Positions 1 through 9,201 are shown, counted from the first letter of the stretch. The stretch is DNA of 54,386 nucleotides from Beijerinckiaceae bacterium (GCA_947474545.1 CANJJI010000009.1:1-54386), one strand, 5' to 3'. The notes: generated from the letters alone by a model not told the origin. Numbers and translations are program-made.

Positions 1-158
1 ATAGCGTCTCGCGCAGAGGCATTTCGAGGCACTCGCCTGTTGGTGATTTGTCGTGGAAACACCATGCCAGGTTCGGACCCGGATGCCTCGATTTATTCCC
101 TTTCAGGGCGAAAAATCAGCGCGCAATCGCGGTTTTGCAATTGGCTCTGGAGTTAAAA

Positions 159-506
159 ATGAAACGCGCCCTCCTGCCGGCATTTGGGCTTGCCATCGCC
201 GCCGTCGCCACCTTTACTGCCGCTACTTTCGCCGAGGCCCAGCGCCGGGACCGGCGCATGCGGATCATCAATAATACCAGCCGGACCATGGAAGTGTTCC
301 AGGCTTCGAATGTCCGGAGCGACTCCTGGGAAGAGGACATGCTGGGCGACAAAGTTGTTAATCCCGGTGGCTATTTTACTGCGAACATCAACGACGGCAC
401 CGGCGCCTGCGTGTTCGACTTCCGCGCCAAGTTCAAGGGCGGTGGTGAAGCAACGAAGAAAAACGTCAACGTTTGCCAGATCGAGACATTTACATTCAAC
501 GACTGA
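159..506 (+). CDS. Small secreted protein, WGxDxLG-like family (paralogue 1)
   Basis: This is a predicted 115-residue exported protein of unknown function. The start at 159 gives a classic signal peptide (MKR, an Ala-rich hydrophobic core, cleavage near AEAQ) and has GGAG six bases upstream; an in-frame start at 48 would put 37 unlikely residues before it. The mature part has an NNTSRTM stretch, then SWEEDMLGD, then a DGTGACVFDFR block and a second Cys near the C-terminus, so one disulfide is possible. The same layout (N-N/K-S, W-x-x-D-x-LGD, PG, D-x-G, VC) occurs in the convergent gene at 615-953, so the two are paralogues. From memory, proteins of this kind are common small secreted alphaproteobacterial proteins without a known role. 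Family assignment is moderately sure; function is unknown. Confidence 0.75.
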   Translation: MKRALLPAFGLAIAAVATFTAATFAEAQRRDRRMRIINNTSRTMEVFQASNVRSDSWEEDMLGDKVVNPGGYFTANINDGTGACVFDFRAKFKGGGEATKKNVNVCQIETFTFND

Positions 507-551
507 TCAGGACTCGCGTACATAACTACGCCGTCAGCGGCCTGAATGAGC

Positions 552-595
552 CAAAAAAATGCCCCGGTACGGATCATTCCGCCGGGGCATTGATT
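552..595. terminator. Shared bidirectional intrinsic terminator
   Basis: A 10-bp stem (558-567 AATGCCCCGG with 582-591 CCGGGGCATT) lies between the two convergent small secreted-protein genes. On the minus strand it is followed by a run of seven T (complement of A at 553-559), so it is a strong terminator for the gene at 615-953; plus-strand termination would be weaker because only a short T-poor tail follows. Confidence 0.8.
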
Positions 596-614
596 ATTCA
601 GCGCGACATTTTAA

Positions 615-953
615 TCAGCACTTGTCGAGCATTTCCTCGGTGATCGTCCAGACCTTGTCACTGCCCACGCGAACGTTCTTGATCACACAGACTGTCTTGT
701 CCGCAGCCACAAGCTTGAGATCGTAACGGCCTGCATCAAGGTCTTCGATTGTGAAACTCTCTCCGGGCTTTACTATATCATCATCGTCATCGCCCAATTG
801 ATCATCGCCCCAGGTGTCCTTGTCGGGCTCCGAAACATAGACATGATGGATGGCTGTCTTGGACTTGTTCACCACCTCGATATCGACTGCCAAAGCCGCC
901 GACACGTGAGCAAAAGTTAAAAGGCCTGCCAGAAGAACCGGGATAATGCGCAT
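615..953 (-). CDS. Small secreted acidic protein, WGxDxLG family (paralogue 2)
   Basis: This is a predicted 112-residue exported protein. The start at 953 (MRIIPVLLAGLL...) gives a clean signal peptide ending near ALAVD; an upstream in-frame start at 998 would add 15 residues that do not fit a signal peptide. The mature domain has VVNKSKTAIHHVYVS, then TWGDDQLGDDDDD, then KPGESFTIEDLDAGRYDLKL and two Cys near the C-terminus. The acidic DDDDD stretch could bind cations, but that is a guess. It is a paralogue of the gene at 159-506 and converges on it across a shared terminator. Small secreted proteins of this type are widespread in Hyphomicrobiales and are, as I recall, sometimes mislabelled as enzymes; no enzymatic motif is visible here. 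Confidence 0.78.
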   Translation of the reverse strand: MRIIPVLLAGLLTFAHVSAALAVDIEVVNKSKTAIHHVYVSEPDKDTWGDDQLGDDDDDIVKPGESFTIEDLDAGRYDLKLVAADKTVCVIKNVRVGSDKVWTITEEMLDKC

Positions 954-1558
954 GAGCCATGACCTTTCAAGATGAGGGAGAACAAGTATTTGATTCAATG
1001 AATTTTTATCCCAGAATCCAGAGTGTGGTCAACGCCAGTCCGGAAATTTTCCAAGGCGCACCGCCCAAATTTTGGGCGGGTCATCTCAAAGCTGGCCGCC
1101 GGAAGCGCCCAGACGGTAGTTGCGTTTTAGTTTCAAGTGTCAGGAATTTCCCAATTGTCCGCGCGTGCCCAAGATGGCGGCTGAAGCCCGGCTCCGTAAA
1201 TGAATTGCAGGAGGACGAGCAACGATTATCTCATCGTGACAGGCACCAGAAAGGGTATGGTATCCTCCCAACGCCTGCCGGTCAGTATACGCTTGTTGGA
1301 GCCGTCCGCATTCATGATCATTATTTGTCCTCTCAGGCATCCCGCGCCGTATTCATAGAGGGAAGAGCATCAGAATAAAGCTCAACCCGGATTCTATGGG
1401 CGTTGCGGTCACTCAACGCACGTCACTGGAAAGCGCGCAGCGATTATCCGGAATCTCGTGGTTATTTTCGGCGGACGATCCGCGGTCAGCTTCGCCTTGG
1501 GGACCACAGAAAACCCAGAAGCTACGGGCACCTCATGCAATCCCTATTCAAACAAAGG
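954..1558. other. Intergenic stretch with no supported gene
   Basis: About 600 bases separate the small secreted protein from the AEC transporter. Open frames exist on both strands, but their translations are rich in Arg, Pro and Trp, without a signal peptide, domain or convincing ribosome site. The part next to 953 should hold the promoter of that gene (AT-rich around 984-1010). I see no tRNA-like or strong terminator structure. The 1390-1558 portion could be decayed coding sequence, but nothing recognisable remains. Confidence 0.5.
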
Positions 1559-2440
1559 CTACATCACAGTCCACAAAAACACCGGCAGTAGGAACATCGC
1601 CAGCGTTGTGGACACCACGACGAGACCTGCAACATCCTGCGGATTATTGCCGTAGCGCGCCGCGAACAGATAATTCAGCACCGCGGCGGGCATGGCGCTC
1701 TGGATCACGACAACGCCGCGCGCGACGCCTTCCAGCCCGAACAGCCAGGCGACCCCCCAGCCGATGGCAAAGCCGCCCAGCAGGCGCACGAGCGCCAGCA
1801 CTACACTGGTGCGCAGCGATGTCATACGCAGGCTTGCCAGCGAATAGCCGAGCGACATCAGCATCAGCGGCACAGCGATGCCGCCAAGCAATTGAACGGC
1901 GCGGCCCGCGAACAAGGGCAGATGCAGGCCCCAGAAAATCAGCACCATCGCGAGGGCAATCGCGTAGACCACAGGCATCCGTATGACTTCCCGGAAGGAA
2001 ATGCCCCCGGCGGCGATGCCTTGACCAAGCGTGTAATTCGACAGGCTCGAGAGGGTGAAAAAGGCAATGGAGAGGGACAGCCCCTGCTCGCCAAAGGCAA
2101 ACAGGGTCATTGGCAGGCCCATATTTCCCGCGTTTGACCATGTGAGGGCCGGAAGATAGGTGCGTACCGGCTCGTTCATTGCCTTCAACACAAGCCAGCC
2201 CACCGCCAGGGTGATCACCGTAGTGGCTATCGCAGCACTCGCCATCACGCTCAATGCTGCTACGCTGACTCCCGTCCGCATGAGCGTATCAAGGATAAGG
2301 CAGGGCGTTGCGACTGTATTCACGAGCAGCGCTACAAAGGTGGAATCGAGCTTGTTGCCGGATCGCGCCCAGAGATAGCCGACCAACGCAACCAGGAATA
2401 CAGGCGCCACAACGTCGAACAGGATCTGGAAAATTTGCAT
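1559..2440 (-). CDS. AEC-family (auxin efflux carrier-like) transporter
   Basis: This is a 293-residue inner-membrane permease with about ten hydrophobic segments arranged as two five-helix halves, the usual size and form of the AEC/BASS-like carriers (Pfam Mem_trans). Family landmarks are the start FQILFDVVAPVFLVALVGYLW, the LVNTVATPCLILDTL segment with helix-breaking Pro, TWSNAGNMGLPM in the fourth segment, and the second-half QSAMPAAVLNYLFA stretch. Bacterial members export or exchange malate, malonate and other organic anions; the substrate cannot be told from sequence. The gene stands alone on the minus strand and diverges from the secreted isochorismatase-fold gene at 2586, so they share the roughly 145-bp region between them. 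Confidence 0.88.
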   Translation of the reverse strand: MQIFQILFDVVAPVFLVALVGYLWARSGNKLDSTFVALLVNTVATPCLILDTLMRTGVSVAALSVMASAAIATTVITLAVGWLVLKAMNEPVRTYLPALTWSNAGNMGLPMTLFAFGEQGLSLSIAFFTLSSLSNYTLGQGIAAGGISFREVIRMPVVYAIALAMVLIFWGLHLPLFAGRAVQLLGGIAVPLMLMSLGYSLASLRMTSLRTSVVLALVRLLGGFAIGWGVAWLFGLEGVARGVVVIQSAMPAAVLNYLFAARYGNNPQDVAGLVVVSTTLAMFLLPVFLWTVM

Positions 2441-2585
2441 GAGTCAGGACAGCCCGGCGGCAGGAAGCCCCTGACTAGACGGGCGGCCATCGCGCGGCAA
2501 GGGCTGTCAAATCGACCTCGTCAAAAATGCTGGTCGAGCCTATAGTCTGCGCCGCTGGCAACGGTAACAAGACTGGGGGGAATTC

Positions 2586-3221
2586 ATGAACACGCGCCTG
2601 CACGCCTATCTGGCCGCAATTGTTTTCGCCTGCCTGCCTGTAACGGCCCTTGCCGATAACGTCATTGATCAATGGAGCGCTGTGCAATTGCCGCCTGCGC
2701 CGGAGCTGAAACCCGCGAATGCCGATCCGGCGAAAACGGCGCTGCTGCTGTTCGATTTCACCATACAGACCTGTTCCACTGAACGCCGTCCGCGATGTGC
2801 GGCCAATCTGCCGGCGCTCGCCAAATTGTTGGCCGAGGCACGGGCGAAGAATGTACTCGTGATCTATTCTGTCGCCTTGCCCAATACAGGCCGCCCCGAC
2901 ATCATGAAGGAGATCGCCCCGCGCGATAACGAGGCCGTACTGCCAGCGCTTGGCCCGGACAAGTTCATCGCCAGCGACCTTGAGAAAGATCTGAAAGCGC
3001 GCGGCATCACCTCCATCATCCTCACGGGAACCGCCGCCAATACGACTGTTCTGGTAACCGGCGGATCGGCGGCGCTGCGCGGCTTTAACGTCATCGTGCC
3101 CATCGACGGCATGTCGTCGAACGAGAGCTTTACGGAAGCCTATACTGCCTGGCATCTGGTCAATTCGGCGCGCATCATGACAAAGGTGACGCTGACAAAA
3201 GCCAGCATGATATCGTTCTGA
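2586..3221 (+). CDS. Secreted isochorismatase-fold protein lacking the catalytic Cys
   Basis: This 211-residue protein has a signal peptide (cleavage near ALADN) and an isochorismatase/cysteine-hydrolase fold. The family's Asp and Lys are at D57 (ALLLFDF) and K126 (GPDKF), but the nucleophile position in TGTAANTTVLVTGG is Thr154 where Cys is expected; compare TGTATNMCCES in the intact relative at 12629-13318. C63 and C71 in the mature N-terminal part could form a disulfide, fitting a periplasmic location. The start has a GGGGGG tract nine bases upstream. A decarboxylase-like gene follows 32 bases downstream and is probably co-transcribed. The fold is clear; catalytic activity of the usual type is doubtful and a binding role is possible. 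Confidence 0.8.
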   Translation: MNTRLHAYLAAIVFACLPVTALADNVIDQWSAVQLPPAPELKPANADPAKTALLLFDFTIQTCSTERRPRCAANLPALAKLLAEARAKNVLVIYSVALPNTGRPDIMKEIAPRDNEAVLPALGPDKFIASDLEKDLKARGITSIILTGTAANTTVLVTGGSAALRGFNVIVPIDGMSSNESFTEAYTAWHLVNSARIMTKVTLTKASMISF

Positions 3222-3253
3222 TCGAAAAACTTCAGCTTATCGAAAGTTCCGCC

Positions 3254-4102
3254 ATGAACCCCTCTCCTGCCCGCGCCCGGCTTGGCGCGTTGCTCGCCGG
3301 CCAAACCTGTATCCGGCCTGTCTCCATCTTCGATCCGGTCTCTGCGCGGCTTGCTGACAGCATTGGCTTTGAGGCCGGCATGTATGCGGGCTCGGTCTCC
3401 TCACTTGTCGTATTGGGCGCACCGGATATCATTTTACTCACATTGACGGAATTTGCAGCGCAGGCGCGCCGTATTTGCCGTGCAAGCACAATCCCGTTGA
3501 TCTGCGATGCAGATCACGGCTATGGCAATGCGCTGAATGTCATGCGCACCGTGGAGGAGCTGGAAGCGGCAGGTGTCGCCGGACTTACGATTGAAGATAC
3601 GGACTTGCCGCGCCCCTTCGGCGTTGAGAAGTCAAGGCCGCTGCCACTGGCCGAAGGGCTCGGCAAAGTTCGCGCGGCGCTGGCGGCGCGCAGCGATCCA
3701 GCGCTGAAAATATTTGCCCGAACTGGCGCGCTCGCCATGACAGGTATGGACGATATGCTTGAGCGGTTGCGCGCCTATCAGGACACTGGCTGCGACGGGG
3801 TGTTTCTCACTGGATTGAAATCGAAAGCGGAAGTCGAGGCCATCGGCAGGGTTGCGCGCGTACCGATCCTGCTTGGCGCCATTGGCAAAGAGATAGACGA
3901 CAGCGCTTTCCTAGGCGACCATGGTGTGCGTATCGCCTTGATGGGACATCAGCCATTCATGGCTGCCGTCGAGGCCATTCGCCAGACAATGCAGGCACAG
4001 CGCGATGGCACAGCCTTACCAGCTCTTGCCTCTGGCAAGACGATGGCCGATGTCACCTGCGAGGCGGATTATACCGTCTGGACCAAAGACTTTCTCGACT
4101 GA
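3254..4102 (+). CDS. Oxaloacetate decarboxylase-like enzyme, isocitrate lyase/PEP mutase superfamily
   Basis: This 282-residue cytoplasmic TIM-barrel enzyme belongs to the isocitrate lyase/PEP mutase superfamily. Metal- and substrate-binding landmarks are SIFDPVSARLADSIGFE, the DADHGYGNALNVMRTVEELE block (D85, D87, H88) and TIEDTDLP (E114, D115). The DADHGYGN motif and overall length match, from memory, the oxaloacetate decarboxylase branch (PA4872-like, Mg2+-dependent, oxaloacetate to pyruvate plus CO2) better than 2-methylisocitrate lyase, which carries a KKCGH motif that is absent here. A related 2-oxoacid or carboxyphosphonoenolpyruvate substrate is not excluded. It lies 32 bases after the secreted isochorismatase-fold gene and ends in a strong terminator, so the two probably form a short operon. 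Confidence 0.8.
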   Translation: MNPSPARARLGALLAGQTCIRPVSIFDPVSARLADSIGFEAGMYAGSVSSLVVLGAPDIILLTLTEFAAQARRICRASTIPLICDADHGYGNALNVMRTVEELEAAGVAGLTIEDTDLPRPFGVEKSRPLPLAEGLGKVRAALAARSDPALKIFARTGALAMTGMDDMLERLRAYQDTGCDGVFLTGLKSKAEVEAIGRVARVPILLGAIGKEIDDSAFLGDHGVRIALMGHQPFMAAVEAIRQTMQAQRDGTALPALASGKTMADVTCEADYTVWTKDFLD

Positions 4103-4108
4103 ACCGAA

Positions 4109-4160
4109 CTTGGAGCCCCTTGCGGTTACATTGAACCGCAAGGGCTCCAAGCTTTTGTTT
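4109..4160 (+). terminator. Intrinsic terminator after the decarboxylase gene
   Basis: A long stem (4109-4127 with 4134-4151, one bulged C, six-base loop) is followed by CTTTTGTTTTC. It ends the plus-strand pair 2586-4102. Confidence 0.9.
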
Positions 4161-4214
4161 TCACGCGTTTGCGGACGGAAAACCGGATGCCACTTTTCCT
4201 GCAAACGCTCTAAT

Positions 4215-4505
4215 TCAGCGCTCGTTGGCGTTATATCGTTCGATGCAGCGATCCCCTGCATAACAGGCGGGATTATCAGCTGTGGGGATGAAAGAGACTT
4301 CGGTTTGTTGACTTGGCGTGCAGAAGCCACGGTGCAGTACATATCCGTCATAGGTCGGACCGCCGGTGCCAAGAACTATGGCTCCCGCGCGGGCGACAAG
4401 CGCACGCGCCGCCGCGCAGGTCATATGCGTTGAATCGGGTCTGCCCTGTGCAACCGCTGCGGCTGGCAAGCCAAGCGTCAGCGCAATTACCAGTGTGTAT
4501 TTCAT
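4215..4505 (-). CDS. Small secreted Cys-containing hypothetical protein
   Basis: This is a predicted 96-residue exported protein of unknown function. The start at 4505 is chosen because GGAGGAAGCG precedes it and it opens a good signal peptide (MKYTLVIALTLGLPAAAVAQG); a start at 4541 would add a poor leader. The mature domain of about 75 residues has four Cys (MTCAAARALV, GFCTPSQQ, PACYAGDRC), suggesting two disulfides, and a GTGGPTYDGYV segment. Similar small secreted proteins with TCAxA...GFC...DNPxC spacing are, from memory, common in Hyphomicrobiales without an assigned role. It follows aapP on the same strand after 104 bases, but its own ribosome site and the gap suggest a separate unit. 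Confidence 0.7.
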   Translation of the reverse strand: MKYTLVIALTLGLPAAAVAQGRPDSTHMTCAAARALVARAGAIVLGTGGPTYDGYVLHRGFCTPSQQTEVSFIPTADNPACYAGDRCIERYNANER

Positions 4506-4609
4506 CGCTTCCTCCGTGAAGGCCAGACACACAAACACCATCTGGCGCGTTGGTGAGGAATACCACGATCATATACGGGCCAATGATCACAATATGGCGA
4601 TCAGGTTAC

Positions 4610-5383
4610 TCACCGCAATATCTGGCCAAGGAACAGTTTCGTGCGCTCGTGACGGGGCGCAACAAAAAAAGTCTCGGGCGGACCCATTTCAACGATTTCG
4701 CCGCGATCCATAAATATGACACGATCAGCGACCTGACGCGCAAAGCCCATTTCATGTGTCACGACCAGCATGGTCATGCCGTCGTCGGCAAGCTGTTCCA
4801 TTGTTTCCAGCACTTCCTTGACCATTTCAGGGTCAAGCGCGGATGTGGGTTCGTCGAACAACATAATCTTGGGCGACATGCACAATGAGCGGGCGATAGC
4901 GACGCGCTGCTGCTGGCCGCCGGACAGCTGCCCGGGATATTTGTTCGCTTGTTCGGGAATGCGCACACGCGTCAGGTAATGCATCGCCACTTCGTCCGCA
5001 TCACGCTTTGGCAAATGCCTCACCCAGGTCAACGCCAGTGTGCAGTTCTCAAGAATTGTGAGGTGCGGAAATAGATTGAAGTGTTGAAACACCATGCCGA
5101 CATCGCGGCGAATTTCATCGATACGGCCGGTGTCGCTCGTCAGTTCCACGCCATCGACGATGATCGTGCCTTCCTGATGTTCCTCCAACCTGTTGATGCA
5201 GCGGATCAATGTCGACTTGCCTGACCCCGAAGGACCGCAAATCACGATTTTCTCACCACGCGCCACTTCCAGATCGACATCGCGAAGAACGTGAAAATCG
5301 CCGTACCATTTGTTGACCTTAATCATCTCCACAGCAGTCGCATTTGTCAGCGGTGCAGGCTTGAGCAGTTCGGGCGCGACCAT
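4610..5383 (-). CDS. aapP: General L-amino acid ABC transporter, ATP-binding protein AapP
   Basis: This 257-residue cytoplasmic ATPase energises the AapJQMP importer of L-amino acids. It has a Walker A motif GPSGSGKST (50-58), Q-loop [10 protein letters not shown] (98-106), signature LSGGQQQR (153-160), Walker [12 protein letters not shown] (174-184) and switch His210 in VVTHEMG, all intact. [11 protein letters not shown] and [14 protein letters not shown] are typical of polar amino acid (HisP/GlnQ/AapP) ATPases. It is the last gene of the operon, ten bases after aapM, and has GAGGA before its start. The gene name rests on the complete J-Q-M-P order; the substrate range is inferred from the family. 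Confidence 0.95.
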   Translation of the reverse strand: MVAPELLKPAPLTNATAVEMIKVNKWYGDFHVLRDVDLEVARGEKIVICGPSGSGKSTLIRCINRLEEHQEGTIIVDGVELTSDTGRIDEIRRDVGMVFQHFNLFPHLTILENCTLALTWVRHLPKRDADEVAMHYLTRVRIPEQANKYPGQLSGGQQQRVAIARSLCMSPKIMLFDEPTSALDPEMVKEVLETMEQLADDGMTMLVVTHEMGFARQVADRVIFMDRGEIVEMGPPETFFVAPRHERTKLFLGQILR

Positions 5384-5393
5384 TGCATCGTCC

Positions 5394-6719
5394 TCAGTGC
5401 GAGCGGCCGGCGGAATGGCGCCGTTCCATCATCATTGAATATCGCGACATTCCGAAACAGAAGATGAAATAAAAGATCGCAGCAAATATATAGCCGGTTG
5501 TCGAAATTTTCGGACCAGCCCAGACTGGATCAAGCCGTCCGGTATCAACGGCTTTGAGAAAATCGAAAATGCCGACGATAGCGACAAGAGTCGTATCCTT
5601 GAACAAGGCAATGAACGAATTGACGATACCGGGAATGACGGTCACCAGAGCCTGCGGCAGCACAACAAGGCGCGTCACCTGCGACCAGGAAAGTCCTAGC
5701 GCCATGGCGCCTTCATATTGTCCCTTGGGCACGGATTGCAGGCCTCCACGCACAACTTCGGCCATATAGACAGCAGAGAACAATGCCACGCCGATCAATG
5801 GCCGCAAAAGACGGTCGGGCGACCAGGACTCGGGCACGAACAGCGGCAACATCGTGTTGGCCATGACCAGCACCGTGATGAGCGGAACGCCGCGTACGAA
5901 TTCGATCAGCATGACGCTGAGAAAGCGCAGCACCGGCATCTGCGAACGGCGGCCAAGCGCCAGCACAATTCCCAAAGGCAGCGAAAAAACGATGCCGACG
6001 GTGGCAACCAGCAGACTCACAAAAATGCCGCCCCAGAGATGGGTGCCGACCAATGGTAAACCCAGTGAAAGCCACCAGGAGCCGAGTTCTGACCAGGCTA
6101 TGAAGCCGAATATCGCTATCGCCCAACCGATGTTGCGGTTCAGGTAGAACAGCGTTGATGCGATCGCAAATAGTGCCACGACCAGAACGATCCAGATAAT
6201 CTGACCTTCCGGGCTGGAGGGTAGCCAACCCACTGGAAAGGGAGCCGAACCGGTAAGAATACCAAACGCCAGGACGGGATAAACCGTGAAGAACGCCAAT
6301 GCTGCGCCGCCGCGCCCGCGCGCGTCAGGCCACAACATCCAAACCGTCAGTATGGCGCCTGCAATGAGTGTGAGATTGACCCGCCACACTTCTTCGCGAG
6401 GATAGGAGCCATACATGAAAAAGCTGAATTTCTGGCGCACGTAGGCCCAGCAGGCCCCCGCTTCCTGCGCGCGGCAAGCATCACCATTTTCGGCCGACCA
6501 GACCGCGTCGATGAACAAAAATTTAGCCAGTGGCGGGATGACCCATAGGAGCAACAACAAACCCAGGATGGTCGCAACCGACGAGGCCGGCCCTGGAAAG
6601 AGATTGTCGCGAATCCACGCCAGCGCTCCTGAAGTGGGTACCGGCGCCGCGCGCTCTGGTGTCATAGCCGGACGCACGAAGGTTTGCGGAGTGGATGAAG
6701 AGGCGCTCATCTCTGTCAT
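5394..6719 (-). CDS. aapM: General L-amino acid ABC transporter permease AapM
   Basis: This 441-residue inner-membrane permease is the second integral subunit of the Aap importer. Its length, well above the roughly 220-250 residues of HisM/GlnP-type permeases, reflects extra N-terminal membrane segments and a soluble loop with three Cys ([18 protein letters not shown]), as in rhizobial AapM. The C-terminal half carries the BPD transmembrane domain, with the ATPase-contacting EAA loop at [25 protein letters not shown]. Its ATG overlaps the aapQ stop in an ATGA arrangement, implying translational coupling. An alternative start lies three codons in. Confidence 0.94.
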   Translation of the reverse strand: MTEMSASSSTPQTFVRPAMTPERAAPVPTSGALAWIRDNLFPGPASSVATILGLLLLLWVIPPLAKFLFIDAVWSAENGDACRAQEAGACWAYVRQKFSFFMYGSYPREEVWRVNLTLIAGAILTVWMLWPDARGRGGAALAFFTVYPVLAFGILTGSAPFPVGWLPSSPEGQIIWIVLVVALFAIASTLFYLNRNIGWAIAIFGFIAWSELGSWWLSLGLPLVGTHLWGGIFVSLLVATVGIVFSLPLGIVLALGRRSQMPVLRFLSVMLIEFVRGVPLITVLVMANTMLPLFVPESWSPDRLLRPLIGVALFSAVYMAEVVRGGLQSVPKGQYEGAMALGLSWSQVTRLVVLPQALVTVIPGIVNSFIALFKDTTLVAIVGIFDFLKAVDTGRLDPVWAGPKISTTGYIFAAIFYFIFCFGMSRYSMMMERRHSAGRSH

Positions 6720-8134
6720 CGTTCCGTCAGCGCCATTTTGTTGTTATAGGCATTCATCGCTAGAGACGTTACCAGCGAAATGACCAGATACACGGCCATG
6801 GTGATAGACACGATCTGGATCATAGCTCCAGTCTGATTCAGTACCGTGCCGACAAAGACCTGAACGAGATCGGGGAAGCCGATGAATACGGCGAGCGAGG
6901 AGTTCTTGGTCAAGTTGAGATATTGATTAGTCAGCGGCGGGATGACCACGCGCATGGCCTGAGGAATGATGACAAGTTTCAAAATGGCCGGACGCCGCAG
7001 GCCAAGCGCCAGAGCAGCTTCCGTCTGACCCTTTGCCACTGAGAGGATGCCGGCCCTTACGATCTCGGCTATGAATGAGGCCGTATACAGTGAAAGCCCC
7101 AAAACCAGCGCGAAGAACTCCGGATAAACACGGGCGCCGCCTGCCAGATTGAACCCACGCAGTTGCGGATAATCAAGAGATACAGAACTTCCTGCGGCCC
7201 AGATCGTGAGCGCTGCCGGTACGACGAGGATCAGCAAATTGATCCAGAAGACCGGGATAATGAGACCTTTCTCCTCGCGTTGCACCTTCGCCCAGAAGGC
7301 AAAGCCTGTTGCGCCAATGGCGCTGGCCAGCAGGATCACCGGGAACCAGATCGCGGCGCCGCCCAGGGAGGGAAAAGGCAGGAACAGTCCACGATTGTTT
7401 AAAAACACGTAAGCGCCATTGCTGATGTCAAGAATGCCCGCAGCCTCCCCGAAACCTAGGATTCGCGGGCCAAACAGGATTGCGGCAATCATCAGGATTA
7501 TGAACAACGCCGAAATAGCGAAGCCCGCAGTCTTGAGGGCGCTGCCTTTGATCTGGTTGCGTATCGCCAGGAGTGCGACACCCGCCAGCGCGGCTGCAAT
7601 CACAGCCGCCATGGTTGCCTCAGGATCAGGTGCACGCAAGCCCAAAGCCGGAAGCGACAGGGACTGACGCGGACCCGGGAGTGGCGCGAGAACCGCCGTG
7701 TACCAGAAGAATAGCTGCAGCAGCAGCGGCGTATTGCGAATGATTTCAACATACATCGCCGCCAGCTTCGCCGCCATCCAGTTTTGCGACAAGCGGGCGA
7801 CGCCGACAGCAAACCCGACAATCGTTGCAAAGAAAATCCCGATGGCTGCGACAGCCAGTGTATTCAACAGGCCCACCAGAAACGCGCGGCCATAGGTCGA
7901 AGTCGCCGAATAGGAAATCAGCGACTGGTTGAGATCAAAGCCAGCTGTTGCGAAAAGAAAATCGAAATTACTGGGAATGTTGCGAGCGCGCATGTTCTCC
8001 GCAACATTTCCTATGGCATGCCAGCCAAGCCACAGGATCGCCAGCGCGATGGCAATCTGGACGGAGAGCGCGCGCCAGTCGACAGGACGCGTATCGCGTG
8101 GTGGCGGCCTGCCTGTGCTGGTTGCATCGCTCAT
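6716..8134 (-). CDS. aapQ: General L-amino acid ABC transporter permease AapQ
   Basis: This is the first permease of the Aap importer, 472 residues from the start chosen at 8134. That start leaves a 20-base gap after aapJ and has GAGCGGGG upstream; an in-frame start at 8197 would overlap aapJ by 43 bases and add an unlikely leader. Several membrane segments precede the BPD domain. An LLNTLAVAAIGIFFATIVGFAVGVARLS segment near residue 90-120, IIRNTPLLLQLFFWY and the EAA loop KGQTEAALALGLRRPAILKLVIIPQAMR are all typical. It overlaps aapM by four bases. With AapM it forms the membrane channel that pairs with AapP and AapJ. Confidence 0.94.
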   Translation of the reverse strand: MSDATSTGRPPPRDTRPVDWRALSVQIAIALAILWLGWHAIGNVAENMRARNIPSNFDFLFATAGFDLNQSLISYSATSTYGRAFLVGLLNTLAVAAIGIFFATIVGFAVGVARLSQNWMAAKLAAMYVEIIRNTPLLLQLFFWYTAVLAPLPGPRQSLSLPALGLRAPDPEATMAAVIAAALAGVALLAIRNQIKGSALKTAGFAISALFIILMIAAILFGPRILGFGEAAGILDISNGAYVFLNNRGLFLPFPSLGGAAIWFPVILLASAIGATGFAFWAKVQREEKGLIIPVFWINLLILVVPAALTIWAAGSSVSLDYPQLRGFNLAGGARVYPEFFALVLGLSLYTASFIAEIVRAGILSVAKGQTEAALALGLRRPAILKLVIIPQAMRVVIPPLTNQYLNLTKNSSLAVFIGFPDLVQVFVGTVLNQTGAMIQIVSITMAVYLVISLVTSLAMNAYNNKMALTER

Positions 8135-8154
8135 TCGCGAGCCCCGCTCGATCT

Positions 8155-9201
8155 CTAGCGGATCGGTGGCGCGTACATAATGCCGCCTTTGTTCCACAAC
8201 TTGTTTACGCCGCGATCGATGCGCAGGCGTGAGCCCGAACCGATGTTGCGCTCAAAGGATTCGCCGTAATTGCCGACCTGCTTGATGATCCGGAGGGCCC
8301 AATCGTTGCTCAGACCAAGAAACTTACCGAATTCGTTTTCGACACCCAACATGCGGCGCACATCCGGTTTGGTTGATTTAACCTGCTCATCAGCATTGGA
8401 TTTACTGACGCCCAGCTCCTCCGCATTGACCATGGCGAAATGCGCCCATTTGACGATGTTGAACCAGATATCATCACCCTGACGTACAGCCGGACCGAGC
8501 GGCTCTTTGGAAATGATTTCCGGTAGAACAACATGATCATTGGCGTTGGCAAGCTTCACGCGTTCGGCATAAAGGCCCGACGCATCGGTGGTGAACGCAT
8601 CACAGCGGCCGGAATCATATGCCTTAACAGCCTCGTTTGAAGTGGCGAAAGCGATGACTTCGTATTTCATGTTGTTGGCGCGGAAAAAGTCCGCCAGATT
8701 GAGTTCAGTGGTCGTGCCCTGCTGAACGCAGATTGAGGCCTGTGACAATTCCAGCGCTGAGGTGACGTTGAGCTTTTTGCGCACCATGAAGCCCTGACCG
8801 TCGTAATAATTTGTGGCCGTAAACAACAGGCCAAGTTCAGTCTCGCGCTGCATGGTCCAGGTGCCGTTCCGCGCCAGGATATCGATTTCGCCGGTCTGCA
8901 GGGCCGTGAAGCGATCCTTCGCTGTCAGTGGAATGAATTTCACCTTGGTAGGATCATTAAAGATTGCCGACGCTACAGCCCGGCAGAGATCGACATCGAT
9001 CCCGAGCCAAAGGCCCTTGTCGTCGGGCATGCTGAAACCGGCGAGGCCCGGATTCACGCCGCAGTTCAGGGCGCCTGCCTTCTGAACTTTTTCAAGGGTG
9101 GGCGATTTAGCCGGCTGGCCCTGCGCGAAAACACCTGAGCCGGAAGCCAGCAGAGCGCAAAACACTCCAGCCATTGTATTTGCCAAAATTGATTTTCGCA
9201 T
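8155..9201 (-). CDS. aapJ: General L-amino acid ABC transporter, periplasmic binding protein AapJ
   Basis: This 348-residue periplasmic binding protein delivers L-amino acids to AapQM. The start at 9201 (MRKSILANTMAG) has GAGGGGAATCAG just upstream and yields a signal peptide cleaved near VFAQG; an upstream in-frame start at 9285 is rejected because it would bury that signal. The family-3 solute-binding core includes GFSMPDDKGLWLGIDVDLCRAVA, LQTGEIDILARNGTWTMQRE and DAFTTDASGLYAER. It is the first gene of the operon, and the 208 bases between it and the divergent metC should carry promoters for both. No NtrC or other operator could be recognised by eye. Confidence 0.95.
   Translation of the reverse strand: MRKSILANTMAGVFCALLASGSGVFAQGQPAKSPTLEKVQKAGALNCGVNPGLAGFSMPDDKGLWLGIDVDLCRAVASAIFNDPTKVKFIPLTAKDRFTALQTGEIDILARNGTWTMQRETELGLLFTATNYYDGQGFMVRKKLNVTSALELSQASICVQQGTTTELNLADFFRANNMKYEVIAFATSNEAVKAYDSGRCDAFTTDASGLYAERVKLANANDHVVLPEIISKEPLGPAVRQGDDIWFNIVKWAHFAMVNAEELGVSKSNADEQVKSTKPDVRRMLGVENEFGKFLGLSNDWALRIIKQVGNYGESFERNIGSGSRLRIDRGVNKLWNKGGIMYAPPIR

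Noticed and set aside
959-1378. A 139-residue plus-strand frame in the large gap before the AEC transporter
   Set aside because: No ribosome site, signal peptide or family pattern; composition looks non-coding, and its start overlaps the leader of the minus-strand gene.
2475-3155. A 226-residue minus-strand frame opposite the secreted isochorismatase-fold gene
   Set aside because: The translation is Arg/Gly-rich without a motif; the plus strand has a signal peptide and a family fold.
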